From Gammaproteobacteria bacterium (GTDB lineage: Bacteria > Pseudomonadota > Gammaproteobacteria > Steroidobacterales > Rariloculaceae), in NCBI GenBank assembly GCA_017577365.1, contig PKRJ01000011.1, forward strand, positions 1-64,000: a stretch of DNA of 64,000 nt, read 5' to 3'. The position numbers were made by a program, and so were the translations under genes. The first letter of the stretch is position 1, and every line of letters starts with the position of its first letter. A model generated the notes under the pieces. The model saw nothing but the letters and a program-made list of their open reading frames with translations, was not told where the DNA came from and did not search any database. Shown here in pieces: positions 37,715 to 46,108 of the stretch.

Positions 37715-38745
37715 GCACGGCCGAGCAATTTCGACGTGATGTCGACGATCGGGATGACCCGCTCGTAGGCCATGCGCGTCGGTCCGATCACGCCGAGGAC
37801 CCCGACGGTGTCGTCCTCGGCCGTATACGGGGCCGCGACGATGCTACACTGCTCGAGGATCTGGTAGCCCGATTCCTGGCCGATGAAGATCTGCACGCCG
37901 TCGGCGTTCAGGCTCTGGTCGAGCAGTCTCAGCATGTCGTGCTGGCGGCTGAACGCGTTGAACAGCGATTTCAGCTGCTCCATGTTGCCGAGCTCCTCGA
38001 CCATGAGGTTCGTCTCCCCGGAAAGCACGTAGCCCGGCGGCTGCTCCTCGTCCGGGAACGCACGCTGGGCGAGCTCGATGGCCTCGACCATCAGCGCGTT
38101 CATCGACTCGCGCGTCTTCTCGAGCTGCTCGACGAGCTCGCGACGAACCTGCCGCAGATCGCGGCCGCCGAACTGCTCCGTGAGGAAGTTCCCGGCCTGA
38201 CGCAGCTCGTCCTCGGTGAAATCTCGATGGACGTTCAGGATCTTGTTCTGCACCTCCCGCTCGTTGACGACGAGGATCGCGAGCACGCGCCTCCCGGAGA
38301 GCGGGAGGAACTCGATCTGCCGCAGCGACGTATGGGCCCGGCGAGGCAACGTGACGATGCCGGCGAGCTTCGTGACCATCGACAGCATCGACGACACCGA
38401 ATACGCGAGCTGCTGAGGATCGCCGGCGGCCTCCTCGAGCTTCTCACGGAACTGCGCCAGCTCGTCTTCCTTCGGCGGCGTGAGCTTGATCAGCGTATCG
38501 ACGAACAGGCGATAGCCCTTGATCGTCGGGACTCTTCCCGCGGACGTGTGCGGGGAGGTGACGAAGCCCATCTCCTCGAGATCCGCCATGATGTTGCGGA
38601 TCGTCGCCGGGCTGAGGTCGAGACCGGAATCACGAGACAGCGTCCGCGATCCGACCGGTTGTCCCTCTCGAATGTACTTGTCGACGAGCACGCGCAGCAG
38701 ATGCTGTGCCCGCTCGTCCGGGAAGTCTCCTTTGCTGACTGCCAT
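37696..38745 (-). CDS. hrcA: Heat-inducible transcription repressor HrcA
   Basis: A 349-residue repressor that binds CIRCE operators, usually of groESL or dnaK operons. The N-terminal winged-helix domain is about 1-75 (RTLSRDSGLDLSPATIRNIM is the recognition region), followed by a GAF-like domain (QIEFLPLSGRRVLAILVVNE) and the dimerisation core. The start at 38745 (MAVSKGDF) has GAGGA upstream; the frame extension to 38994 is rejected. No CIRCE element (TTAGCACTC-N9-GAGTGCTAA) can be seen in this window. Confidence 0.95.
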   Translation of the reverse strand: MAVSKGDFPDERAQHLLRVLVDKYIREGQPVGSRTLSRDSGLDLSPATIRNIMADLEEMGFVTSPHTSAGRVPTIKGYRLFVDTLIKLTPPKEDELAQFREKLEEAAGDPQQLAYSVSSMLSMVTKLAGIVTLPRRAHTSLRQIEFLPLSGRRVLAILVVNEREVQNKILNVHRDFTEDELRQAGNFLTEQFGGRDLRQVRRELVEQLEKTRESMNALMVEAIELAQRAFPDEEQPPGYVLSGETNLMVEELGNMEQLKSLFNAFSRQHDMLRLLDQSLNADGVQIFIGQESGYQILEQCSIVAAPYTAEDDTVGVLGVIGPTRMAYERVIPIVDITSKLLGRALNSSH

Positions 38746-38822
38746 GATCCTCGGATGCGCCGCCGCGAATCTCGCTGCGGGCCGCGCAACCCCTTGTAAA
38801 AGCCCGGATTTACGCGAGGTGC

Positions 38823-38852
38823 AAGGTAGCCACGGCGTCCCGCCACTGTCAA
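38823..38852 (-). promoter_or_regulatory. Candidate hrcA promoter
   Basis: A perfect TTGACA -35 (minus strand, 38852-38847) with TACCTT 18 bases downstream. The leader to hrcA would be about 70 nt. Confidence 0.4.
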
Positions 38853-38948
38853 GGAGCGGGTGCCGACGTTGGGGCCTCGCGCACCCTCTCTCCCGGCCCG
38901 GCAAACCCGCCCTCAGCGCCGACGAGCACGCTCCGCCGCGTTTACCGC

Positions 38949-38954
38949 TACAAT
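38949..38954 (+). promoter_or_regulatory. Candidate nadK -10 box
   Basis: TACAAT 28 bases upstream of the nadK ATG; the -35 region has no clear match. Confidence 0.35.
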
Positions 38955-38981
38955 CGGCGACCGGGGGCGTTCCAACACCGC

Positions 38982-39890
38982 ATGAAGTACGCATTCGAGC
39001 ACGTCGGCTTCTGGGGCAGGTTGTCCGACGCGAGGGTTCTAGAAACCGCGTCCCGCATCATCTCCCACGTCAAATCGCGGCAGGCCCGAATCTTCGCGCC
39101 GCCGTCCGGAGAGGTCATCGCCCGCCGCGTCGGGGACATCGAGCTGCTGGACGAGGCGGAGCTCGCCGCGCGTGCCGACGTGATCGTGGCGATCGGCGGT
39201 GACGGGACGATGCTGCACGCCGCGCGCAGGGTCGCCCAGCACGACGTGCCGCTGCTCGGCGTGAACCTCGGCAAGCTCGGCTTTCTGACCGACATCCTGC
39301 CGGAGCACGCGCTCGAGACGATCGACGCGATCCTCTCCGGCGATCACGTCGCCGAGAAGCGGCTGATGCTCGAAGCGGTGGTCGACGGCAACGGCGAGAC
39401 GCGCCCGCCGATGATCGCGTTGAACGACGTCGTGCTGCAAAAGCGCGGCAGCAGCCGGATTCTCGACTTCGCGACGTGGGTCGACGGCAGCTACGTTAAT
39501 ACGCACGGCGGGGACGGCCTCGTCGTCGCGACGCCGACGGGCTCGACGGCCTACGCGCTCTCGTGCGGCGGCCCGATCATCCAGCCGAACCTCAACGCGA
39601 TCGTGATGGTGCCGATCTGCCCGCACACGCTGAGCGACCGGCCGCTCGTGCTCAATGCGTCGAGCGTGCTCGAGGTGCGCCTGCATCCGGGCACGGAGAC
39701 GCCGGCATTCGTTGCGTGCGACGGCGAGGAGTACGGCCCCCTCGAGCCGAGCCAGACGCTGCGGATTCGAACCTCCGGCGCGAGCGTGACGCTGCTCCAT
39801 CCGCGCGACCACAACTACTACGAGCTCTTGCGCTCGAAGCTGAGCTGGGGCAGCGCGAGCCGCTTCAATCGCTCGGCGCCCAGAGGATGA
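38982..39890 (+). CDS. nadK: NAD kinase
   Basis: A 302-residue ATP-NAD kinase making NADP. The diacylglycerol-kinase-like GGDGTMLHAARR motif (about 72-83) and the second site HGGDGLVVATPTGSTAYALS (about 175-194) are complete, as is the NE/D segment IALNDVVLQ. ATG at 38982. It is divergent from hrcA and runs toward recN, 34 bases away, so probably one transcript. The grpE-side nadK-recN order is as in E. coli. Confidence 0.96.
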   Translation: MKYAFEHVGFWGRLSDARVLETASRIISHVKSRQARIFAPPSGEVIARRVGDIELLDEAELAARADVIVAIGGDGTMLHAARRVAQHDVPLLGVNLGKLGFLTDILPEHALETIDAILSGDHVAEKRLMLEAVVDGNGETRPPMIALNDVVLQKRGSSRILDFATWVDGSYVNTHGGDGLVVATPTGSTAYALSCGGPIIQPNLNAIVMVPICPHTLSDRPLVLNASSVLEVRLHPGTETPAFVACDGEEYGPLEPSQTLRIRTSGASVTLLHPRDHNYYELLRSKLSWGSASRFNRSAPRG

Positions 39891-39924
39891 GCCCGTCCGC
39901 CGCGCATCGCTCGACGCGACTCCG

Positions 39925-41595
39925 ATGCTGAGCCTGATCCGCGTGAAGAATTTCGCCGTGATCGACGAGGTCGAGCTCGAGCTCGAGCCCGGGCTTTCGG
40001 TCGTGACCGGTGAGACCGGCGCCGGCAAATCGATCCTGGTCGACGCGCTCGGCCTCGCCCTCGGCGACCGCGCCGACGCGAGCGCGGTGCGCCACGGCGC
40101 CGATCGCGCCGAGATCAGCGTGCTGTTCGAATGTCCGCCGGGCCACCCCGTCCTCGCGCTGCTCGCGGAGCTCGGCCTCGACGACGAGGACCGCTGCCTG
40201 CTGCGCCGCGTGATCGGCGCGGAAGGACGGTCGCGCGCGTTCATCAACAACCAGCCGGTGACGCTTCAGGATCTGAAGCGCGTCGGCTCGCTGCTCGTCG
40301 ACATCCACGGGCAGCACGAGCACCAGTCGCTGCTCGATACCGCGAATCAACGCGCGCTCCTCGACGCACACGGCGGGCTCGAAGCGCTCGCGTCCGACGT
40401 CGCCGAGGCGTTTCGCACGTGGCGCGCGCTCGAGGCGCGGCTGGAGGAGCTTCGCGGCGGCAACGCGCAGCGCGACGCCGAGCTCGAGCTCGCGCGCTTT
40501 CACGCCGCAGAGCTCGAGGCGCTCGCGCTCGAGGACGACGAGCCGGCACGCCTGCGCGCCGAGCGCGAGCGCCTCGCGAACGTCGACAAGCTCGCCGGCG
40601 GGCTCGAAGCGGCGATCCAGGCGCTCTACGAAGCCGAGGCGAGCGCACATGCGCTCGCCTCGCGGGCCGGGCAGGAGCTCGATCGGCTCGTCGCGCACGA
40701 CGAAGCGCTGCGCGAGCCGGCCGAATTGCTCGCGAACGTCGAGATCGAGCTCCGCGAGGCGGCGCGCGCGTTGATCCACTATCGCGACCGCCTCGAGCCC
40801 GATCCCGCGCGGCTCGAGCTCGTCGAGTCGCGGCTCGCCCGGATCAAGTCGCTCGCCCGGCGCCACGGCGTCACCGAGGACGAGTTGCCCGGCGTTCTCG
40901 AGCGGCTTCGCGCGCGGATCGCCGAGCTCGAGGCGGGCGGCGAGTCCGTCGAGGCGCTCGAGGCCGAGGTCGGGCGCGCGCAGGAGGCCTATTTCGCCGC
41001 GGCGCGCAAGCTCTCGGCAAAGCGCAAGCGCGTCGCGGCGAAGCTCGCCGAAGCGGTCACGGAGCAGTTGCCCGAGCTCGGATTGGCGCATGGGCAATTC
41101 GACGTGCGCGTCGAAGCGAAGCCCGAGGAGCGCGCGGACGCGACCGGCATCGACCGCGTCGAGTTCGTCGTACGCCTGAACCCCGGCATGCCGTTCGGGC
41201 CCCTCGCGAAGATCGCCTCCGGCGGCGAGCTGTCGCGCATCGGTCTCGCCATCGAGGTCGTCGGCGCGGACGCGTCGCCGGTGCCGACCTTCGTCTTCGA
41301 CGAGGTCGATGCCGGGATCGGCGGCGGCGTCGCCGAGATCGTCGGACGGAAACTCGCGAAGATCGCCGCGAGCCGGCAAGTGCTATGCGTGACGCACCTG
41401 CCCCAGGTCGCGAGCCAAGGGCGGCACCACTATCGCGTCTCGAAGCTGACGGACGGCAAGACGAGCCGCACGACCGTGCGCCGTCTGACGCGGGAGGAGC
41501 GCATCGAGGAGCTGTCGAGGATGCTCGGCGGCGTCGAGATCACCGAGCTCACCCGCGCGCACGCGGAGGAGATGATCGGCCGGGGCGGCGGCTAG
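39925..41595 (+). CDS. recN: DNA repair protein RecN
   Basis: A 556-residue SMC-like ATPase acting early in double-strand break repair. Walker A is GETGAGKS (about 29-36); the ABC signature is KIASGGELSRIGLAIE and Walker B FVFDEVDAGIGG. The middle (about 150-365) is a coiled coil extremely rich in Ala/Glu/Leu/Arg. ATG at 39925. It is the last gene of nadK-recN and converges with fur at 41610. A LexA box was not seen. Confidence 0.96.
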   Translation: MLSLIRVKNFAVIDEVELELEPGLSVVTGETGAGKSILVDALGLALGDRADASAVRHGADRAEISVLFECPPGHPVLALLAELGLDDEDRCLLRRVIGAEGRSRAFINNQPVTLQDLKRVGSLLVDIHGQHEHQSLLDTANQRALLDAHGGLEALASDVAEAFRTWRALEARLEELRGGNAQRDAELELARFHAAELEALALEDDEPARLRAERERLANVDKLAGGLEAAIQALYEAEASAHALASRAGQELDRLVAHDEALREPAELLANVEIELREAARALIHYRDRLEPDPARLELVESRLARIKSLARRHGVTEDELPGVLERLRARIAELEAGGESVEALEAEVGRAQEAYFAAARKLSAKRKRVAAKLAEAVTEQLPELGLAHGQFDVRVEAKPEERADATGIDRVEFVVRLNPGMPFGPLAKIASGGELSRIGLAIEVVGADASPVPTFVFDEVDAGIGGGVAEIVGRKLAKIAASRQVLCVTHLPQVASQGRHHYRVSKLTDGKTSRTTVRRLTREERIEELSRMLGGVEITELTRAHAEEMIGRGGG

Positions 41596-41609
41596 CTGTT
41601 CGCGAAAGC

Positions 41610-42017
41610 TCAGGTCGATTTCGGACGCACGTACAGCACGAGGCTGTGGTCCTCGATCTCGTAGCCGTAGCGATTCGCGATCTCGTGCTGGATTTGCTCG
41701 ATGCGCTCGTCGTAGAACTCGATCACCTTGCCCGTGTCGAGGCAGACCATGTGATCGTGGTGATTTCGATCGGCGAGCTCGAAAACCGCGGTGCCCCCCT
41801 CGAAGTTGTGCCGGGTCACGAGGCCCGCGCGCTCGAATTGCGTGAGGACGCGGTACACCGTGGCGAGACCGAGCTCCTCGCCCGAGTCGAGCAGCGCGCG
41901 GTAGATGCCTTCGGCCGATAGATGGCGCTCACGGCTGTTCTCGAGCACCTCGAGAACCTTCAGCCGCGGCGAGGTCACCTTCAGCCCCGCCTTGCGCAGA
42001 TCGTCCCGCCCTTCCAC
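41610..42017 (-). CDS. fur: Ferric uptake regulator Fur
   Basis: A 135-residue iron-responsive repressor. The winged helix runs about 1-80 (DLRKAGLKVTSPRLKVLEVL; ATVYRVLTQFERAGLV). Metal-site histidines are in RNHHDHMVCLDTGK and later E/H residues. As in Pseudomonas Fur, the second cysteine of the E. coli CxxC is replaced (CLDTG) and the tail ends LVLYVRPKST. The start is GTG at 42017. It is divergent from bamE, the Pseudomonas fur-omlA arrangement. Confidence 0.96.
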   Translation of the reverse strand: MEGRDDLRKAGLKVTSPRLKVLEVLENSRERHLSAEGIYRALLDSGEELGLATVYRVLTQFERAGLVTRHNFEGGTAVFELADRNHHDHMVCLDTGKVIEFYDERIEQIQHEIANRYGYEIEDHSLVLYVRPKST

Positions 42018-42061
42018 TGTCTACTCACCTGCGTCAAATGGGGTATGATCCGCGGCTCATT

Positions 42062-42520
42062 ATGGCTCATCGACGCTCGCCTCTCCACCTTGACGCCGCG
42101 CCGACGCGTGGACTTGCGCCTGCACGCGCGCTTTTCGCGGCCTGCGTCGGCGCGCTCGTCGTCGGCCTCGTGCTCTCGGGATGCGCCTACCGAATGGACA
42201 TCCAGCAGGGCAACATCGTCGAGCAGGAAGCGATCGATCAGGTGCGCGAGGGCATGACGCGGAGCCAGGTGCAGTTCCTGCTCGGCACGCCGATGATCTC
42301 GGACCCGTTCCACGCGGATCGCTGGGATTACCCGTATTACTTCGTCCGGGGGCGTCGCGGCGAGCCCAGGCGCCGGTGGTTCATCGTCTACTTCGAGAAC
42401 GACCGCGTCGCGCGCATCGAGCACCGCATCGACTGGAACGACGCCGGAACGAGCGACGATCGCCGCGCGGACGCCGAGAACGACGCAGAGCCTTCGATCG
42501 ATACGGCCGCGCGCGACTGA
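42062..42520 (+). CDS. bamE: Outer membrane protein assembly factor BamE (lipoprotein)
   Basis: A 152-residue SmpA/OmlA lipoprotein of the BAM complex. The signal has an unusually long, basic n-region before VVGLVLSGCAY (lipobox cysteine about residue 42). The core has the expected GNIVEQEAIDQVREGMTRSQVQFLLGTP pattern and YYFVRGRRGE. Two ATGs compete (42038 and 42062). I favour 42062 because TATGAT at 42044-42049 looks like a -10, which would make the mRNA nearly leaderless; neither start has a clear ribosome-binding site. Confidence 0.92.
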   Translation: MAHRRSPLHLDAAPTRGLAPARALFAACVGALVVGLVLSGCAYRMDIQQGNIVEQEAIDQVREGMTRSQVQFLLGTPMISDPFHADRWDYPYYFVRGRRGEPRRRWFIVYFENDRVARIEHRIDWNDAGTSDDRRADAENDAEPSIDTAARD

Positions 42521-42534
42521 CCGGCCTCCCCGTC

Positions 42535-42879
42535 TCAGCGCTTCGCCGGCTTCTTCCCGGCGGCGCCTCCGCGCGCAACGCGCTCGCGCCGTAGGTCGCG
42601 CGGATCGCGCGTCAGCGGCCGCGTGATCTCGACGCGATCCCCCGCGACGAGCGGTCGCTCTTCGCCGATCGGCTCGCCGAAGAGCCCGAGCACGAGCGGG
42701 CGCTCGATCTCCGGATACGCCTCGAGCAGTCCCGAGCGGCGCACCGCCTCGCCCGCCGTCATTCCCGGCGTGAGCCCGACCTCGACGATGTGCTGCTCGT
42801 CCGGGAGCGCGTAAACGACCTCGACGACGGCTTTCTCGCCGCCGCGCCGCTCCCCGCCCCGCGATGCCTCGGCGCTCAT
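42535..42879 (-). CDS. rnfH: RnfH/RatB-family ubiquitin-like protein
   Basis: A 114-residue protein with a beta-grasp fold (VVEVVYALPDEQHIVEV through LVLGLFGEPIGEERPLVAGDRVEI). The role is unclear even in E. coli, where it is paired with ratA. The C-terminal tail is very basic (ARGGAAGKKPAKR). The start at 42879 overlaps the ratA stop (ATGA); the longer frame to 43053 is a ratA shadow. Confidence 0.9.
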   Translation of the reverse strand: MSAEASRGGERRGGEKAVVEVVYALPDEQHIVEVGLTPGMTAGEAVRRSGLLEAYPEIERPLVLGLFGEPIGEERPLVAGDRVEITRPLTRDPRDLRRERVARGGAAGKKPAKR

Positions 42880-43319
42880 TGCTTGGGCGGGCCGTAGACC
42901 GCCTCGGCTCTGTGCACGAACGCCGCGACCTGCGCGCGCACGAGCTCCTCGAAGACCATCGAGAACACGACGGACAGCGGCGAGGGGGCCACTTCGAACG
43001 TCAGGGTCACGGAGACCTCGCACTCGTTCTCGCCGACGTCCTCGAATTCCCACAGCCCGTCGAGATGGCGAAACGGACCGGACACGAGCTCGATATCGAG
43101 CCTATGCGGTCGCTCGAACGTGTTCTGCGTCGTGAAGCTCTTGTGGATGCCCGCGATGCCGATATCGATCGTCGCGATCATGTAGCCTTCGCCCTGCTCT
43201 TCGATCCGCGCGCCGCGCACGCCGTGCAGGAACTCCGGATAGGCCTCGACGTCGTTGACGAGATCGAACATCTGGGCGGCCGTGTACGGCACCCGTTGGC
43301 TGCGGTGAATCTTCGGCAT
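42876..43319 (-). CDS. ratA: RatA/COQ10-like START-domain protein
   Basis: A 147-residue SRPBCC (START-like) protein. In E. coli RatA was reported to block 70S assembly; homologues of COQ10 bind ubiquinone, so a quinone-binding role is equally likely. Typical features are VPYTAAQMFDLVNDVEAYPEFL at the N-terminus and the FKF-like DGLWEFEDVGENECEVSVTL strand pair. ATG at 43319. It is coupled to rnfH. A symporter gene separates it from smpB. Confidence 0.92.
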   Translation of the reverse strand: MPKIHRSQRVPYTAAQMFDLVNDVEAYPEFLHGVRGARIEEQGEGYMIATIDIGIAGIHKSFTTQNTFERPHRLDIELVSGPFRHLDGLWEFEDVGENECEVSVTLTFEVAPSPLSVVFSMVFEELVRAQVAAFVHRAEAVYGPPKQ

Positions 43320-43359
43320 CAGACAGCTCTGGCGAAGCGCGCGCGGTGGCCCGAGCCGA

Positions 43360-44733
43360 TCAAAACAGCCCGAACCCGTAGCTGAGCAGCATCGCCGTGA
43401 CCGCGATCGGCGCGACGTAGCGGGCGGAGAATCTCCAAAGACGATAACCCCACCCCGCTTGCGGATCGAGCTCGTCGGCTGTCGAGTTCCGCGCCATGAC
43501 CCAACCGGCGAAAATCACGATCACGAGGCCGCCAATCGGCAAGAAGATGTTGTTGCTCAGGTGATCGATGTTGTCGAAGAACGTGCCGCGCCAGAACTGG
43601 ATATCGGACCACGGCCCGAACGACATCACGGTCGCGAACCCGAACGCCCAGATGATCGCTCCGACGACGATCGCGGCTTTCGGGCGCGTCCAGTTCCACG
43701 TTTCCATCACGAACGCGACCGCGGGCTCGAGGATGCTGATCGCGGAAGTCCAGGCCGCGAACGACAGCAGCAGGAAAAAGAGCGTCGCGACGACGACTCC
43801 GCCCGGCATCTGGCCGAACGCGAGCGGTAACGACTGGAAGGCAAGCCCAGGGCCGGCAGCCGGATCAAGCCCGTGTGCGAAAGCGATCGGAAAGATCACG
43901 AGCGCCGACAACAACGCGATCGACGTGTCGGACAAAACAACGGCCACTGTAGAGCGTGGAATCGACTCCTCGTCCTTGAGATACGCGCCGTACGTCATCA
44001 CGGCGCCCATCCCGACGCTCAACGAGAAGAACGCTTGGCCGAGCGCCGCGAGCACCGAAGCGCCGGTGAGATCTTCGAATCGCGGCTCGAACAGGAATAC
44101 GAGACCGTCGAGAAAGCGGCCGGTTGTCATGCTGTAGCCGAGCAGCACCAGTAGCAGCGCGACGAGGGCCGGCACGAGCACGCGCACCGCGCGCTCGAGC
44201 CCCTGCTCGACGCCGAGCACGACGACGCCGATCGTGAGGATCATGAAGACGGTATGCCAGGTGCCGGCGACCAGGGGGCGCGAAACGATATCGGAGAAAA
44301 CTTGTGATACCTGCTCGCTCCCGGCACTCACGAACGCGCCGGACGCCGCTTCGACGATGTACGCGACCGTCCACCCGCCGATCACGCTGTAAAACGACAG
44401 GATCAGGAAACCGGTGAAGACGCCGAGGAGACCGACGAGCCCCCACGCCCGCGTTCCGGATTCCTCCTCCCCGAGCAACGCCATCGTGCGCACCGGATTG
44501 CGCCGGCCGCGCCGGCCGATCAGCACCTCCGACATCATGATCGGCAATCCGATGGCGAACACGCAGACGAGGTAGACGAGCACGAATGCGCCTCCGCCGT
44601 TCTCGCCGGCAAGGTAGGGGAAGCGCCAGATGTTGCCGAGCCCGACGGCCGACCCGGCCAACGCGAGGATGAACCCGAGACGCGAAGTCCACTCGCCGTG
44701 CAGCGAGCGGCGCCGCTCGGCAGGTGCATTCAT
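43360..44733 (-). CDS. Sodium-dependent transporter (SNF/NSS family)
   Basis: A 457-residue inner-membrane symporter of the neurotransmitter:sodium symporter family. The sodium/substrate site motif AGSAVGLGNIWRFPYLAGENG lies in helix 1 (residues about 22-42, an unwound helix in LeuT). About twelve helices are visible. Substrate is likely an amino acid or amine, not predictable. The start at 44733 has GGAGG 10 bases upstream. It is an insertion relative to the usual ratA-smpB neighbourhood. Confidence 0.92.
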   Translation of the reverse strand: MNAPAERRRSLHGEWTSRLGFILALAGSAVGLGNIWRFPYLAGENGGGAFVLVYLVCVFAIGLPIMMSEVLIGRRGRRNPVRTMALLGEEESGTRAWGLVGLLGVFTGFLILSFYSVIGGWTVAYIVEAASGAFVSAGSEQVSQVFSDIVSRPLVAGTWHTVFMILTIGVVVLGVEQGLERAVRVLVPALVALLLVLLGYSMTTGRFLDGLVFLFEPRFEDLTGASVLAALGQAFFSLSVGMGAVMTYGAYLKDEESIPRSTVAVVLSDTSIALLSALVIFPIAFAHGLDPAAGPGLAFQSLPLAFGQMPGGVVVATLFFLLLSFAAWTSAISILEPAVAFVMETWNWTRPKAAIVVGAIIWAFGFATVMSFGPWSDIQFWRGTFFDNIDHLSNNIFLPIGGLVIVIFAGWVMARNSTADELDPQAGWGYRLWRFSARYVAPIAVTAMLLSYGFGLF

Positions 44734-44791
44734 GCAGGAAGCCCCTCCCGGAGGTGTTTTTTGCGGTGCATTCTAGGATCATTGGCGGGCG

Positions 44792-45271
44792 ATGACCAGA
44801 AAACAGGGAAAGCAGTCCTCCGAGCGTACGATCGCCGTCAACCGTAAGGCGCGCTTCGACTATTTCATCGAGGAGGACTTCGAAGCGGGGCTGGAGCTCC
44901 AGGGATGGGAGGTCAAGAGCCTGCGCGCCGGCAAGGCGCAGCTCACCGAGGCGTATGTCGTGCTGCGCGACAACCAGGCGTGGCTGCTCGGCGCCCATAT
45001 CACGCCGCTCGTGTCCGCGTCGACGCATATCGAGCCGGATCCGACGCGCACGCGGCGCCTGCTGCTTCATCGCAGAGAGATCGACAGGCTGACCGGTCTC
45101 GTCGAGCGGCGCGGCTATACGCTCGTGCCGCTCGAGCTGTACTGGAACAAGGGGCGCGCGAAGCTTCTGGTCGGACTCGCACGGGGTAAGAAGCAATACG
45201 ACAAGCGCGCGGCCGAGAAGGAGCGCGACTGGCAGATCGAGCGGGCGCGTGCGCTGAGGGGGACGCGTTAG
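44792..45271 (+). CDS. smpB: SsrA-binding protein SmpB
   Basis: A 159-residue partner of tmRNA in ribosome rescue. Core motifs: NRKARFDYFIEEDFEAGLEL, GWEVKSLRAGKAQLTEAYV, and the C-terminal tail GKKQYDKRAAEKERDWQIERARALR, which enters the mRNA channel. ATG at 44792. The partner ssrA gene lies 158 bases downstream on the same strand, with its own promoter. Confidence 0.97.
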   Translation: MTRKQGKQSSERTIAVNRKARFDYFIEEDFEAGLELQGWEVKSLRAGKAQLTEAYVVLRDNQAWLLGAHITPLVSASTHIEPDPTRTRRLLLHRREIDRLTGLVERRGYTLVPLELYWNKGRAKLLVGLARGKKQYDKRAAEKERDWQIERARALRGTR

Positions 45272-45386
45272 TCGGCCGGCCGCATCGGGCATCACGCCCT
45301 CTTCCGCCGTGGCCGCGCGAGCCGGACGTGCTCGGAACCGGAGCTCGAGCCGGCGGTCCAAGACCGCGTATCCGTGCGAAGCGACC

Positions 45387-45414
45387 TTGAATCCGCCGAT
45401 TTCGACCCTACACT
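45387..45414 (+). promoter_or_regulatory. Sigma-70 promoter of ssrA
   Basis: TTGAAT, 16 bases, TACACT, ending 15 bases before the mature tmRNA 5' end, giving a short leader for RNase P removal. Confidence 0.65.
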
Positions 45415-45429
45415 AAGAACGACACTTAC

Positions 45430-45792
45430 GGGGGCGACTTGGTTTCGACGTGGGTTGCGAAACCCGAGGTGCATGCCGAGGTGCAGATAACCTCGTTAAA
45501 CCATCTGCAAACTAATAGTTGCCAACGACGACAACTACGCACTCGCCGCTTAATACCCGGTAGGGTGCCGTCTGACTGGAGCCGTGCTTGTGCGTCCAGA
45601 CTCAGGCGTCGCATCTCACAAGCTCGCGACGAAGCGCGTCCGCCGCCGAGTCGTTAAACAATTCAGCGGACTCGCCGTCGAGCGTGCCCCGTCCGTCGGG
45701 TTGCTCGCGGTTAAAACAAAAGGCGGACTAAGCATGTAGAGCCGAGGGCGGAGAGCTTGCGGACGCGGGTTCGATTCCCGCCGCCTCCACCA
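45430..45792 (+). ncRNA. ssrA: Transfer-messenger RNA (tmRNA)
   Basis: A 363-nt one-piece tmRNA that with SmpB releases stalled ribosomes and tags the nascent chain. The 5' end GGGGGCG pairs with CGCCTCC before discriminator A and CCA (45790-45792), with one G-U. The T arm GCGGG-TTCGATT-CCCGC is intact. The tag frame at 45521-45553 reads ANDDNYALAA then TAA, one residue from the E. coli tag. It is the last gene of the conserved block; the accessory region begins behind it. Confidence 0.98.
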
Positions 45793-46025
45793 CTCACCTT
45801 CCGTCACGCGCGGCCAACACCTCCGTGCTATGGCTATGGGCTGCAGCTCCGCGCGCCGCTGCGAGCATCTTATCCGCAGCTCGCGTCACCGCTCTCTTGC
45901 CTCTGCGTGTTGACCGTTGCAGAACTCGGAACAAACGTGCCGATCGTCGCGACGGCGTATTTCCACGAAGCGCTCTCGGCGGTTGTTTCACATCGCACGC
46001 ATTCGAACCGCCCGATACATATTCA
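45793..46025. other. Intergenic downstream of tmRNA
   Basis: Several short frames but no convincing gene, no integrase, and no copy of the tmRNA 3' end could be seen. Confidence 0.5.
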
Positions 46026-46068
46026 TTGACACGATTCTGCCGCTGTGATTATCTGCCGGCAGCGATAA
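46026..46068 (+). promoter_or_regulatory. Promoter and operator candidate of the TonB receptor
   Basis: TTGACA (46026-46031), 18 bases, TATCTG (46050-46055). Overlapping the -10 and start point are TTATC (46050-46054) and GATAA (46065-46069) as an outer inverted repeat enclosing the 8-base palindrome TGCCGGCA. The layout suits substrate-dependent repression. It is not a Fur box by eye. Confidence 0.45.
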
Positions 46069-46108
46069 CAAGTCGCGTTCGCACACATCGCTTTTTGGGG
46101 GAGAGCTG

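Noticed and set aside
41596..41640. A recN-fur terminator
   Set aside because: The 14-base convergent gap is too short and shows no stable hairpin.
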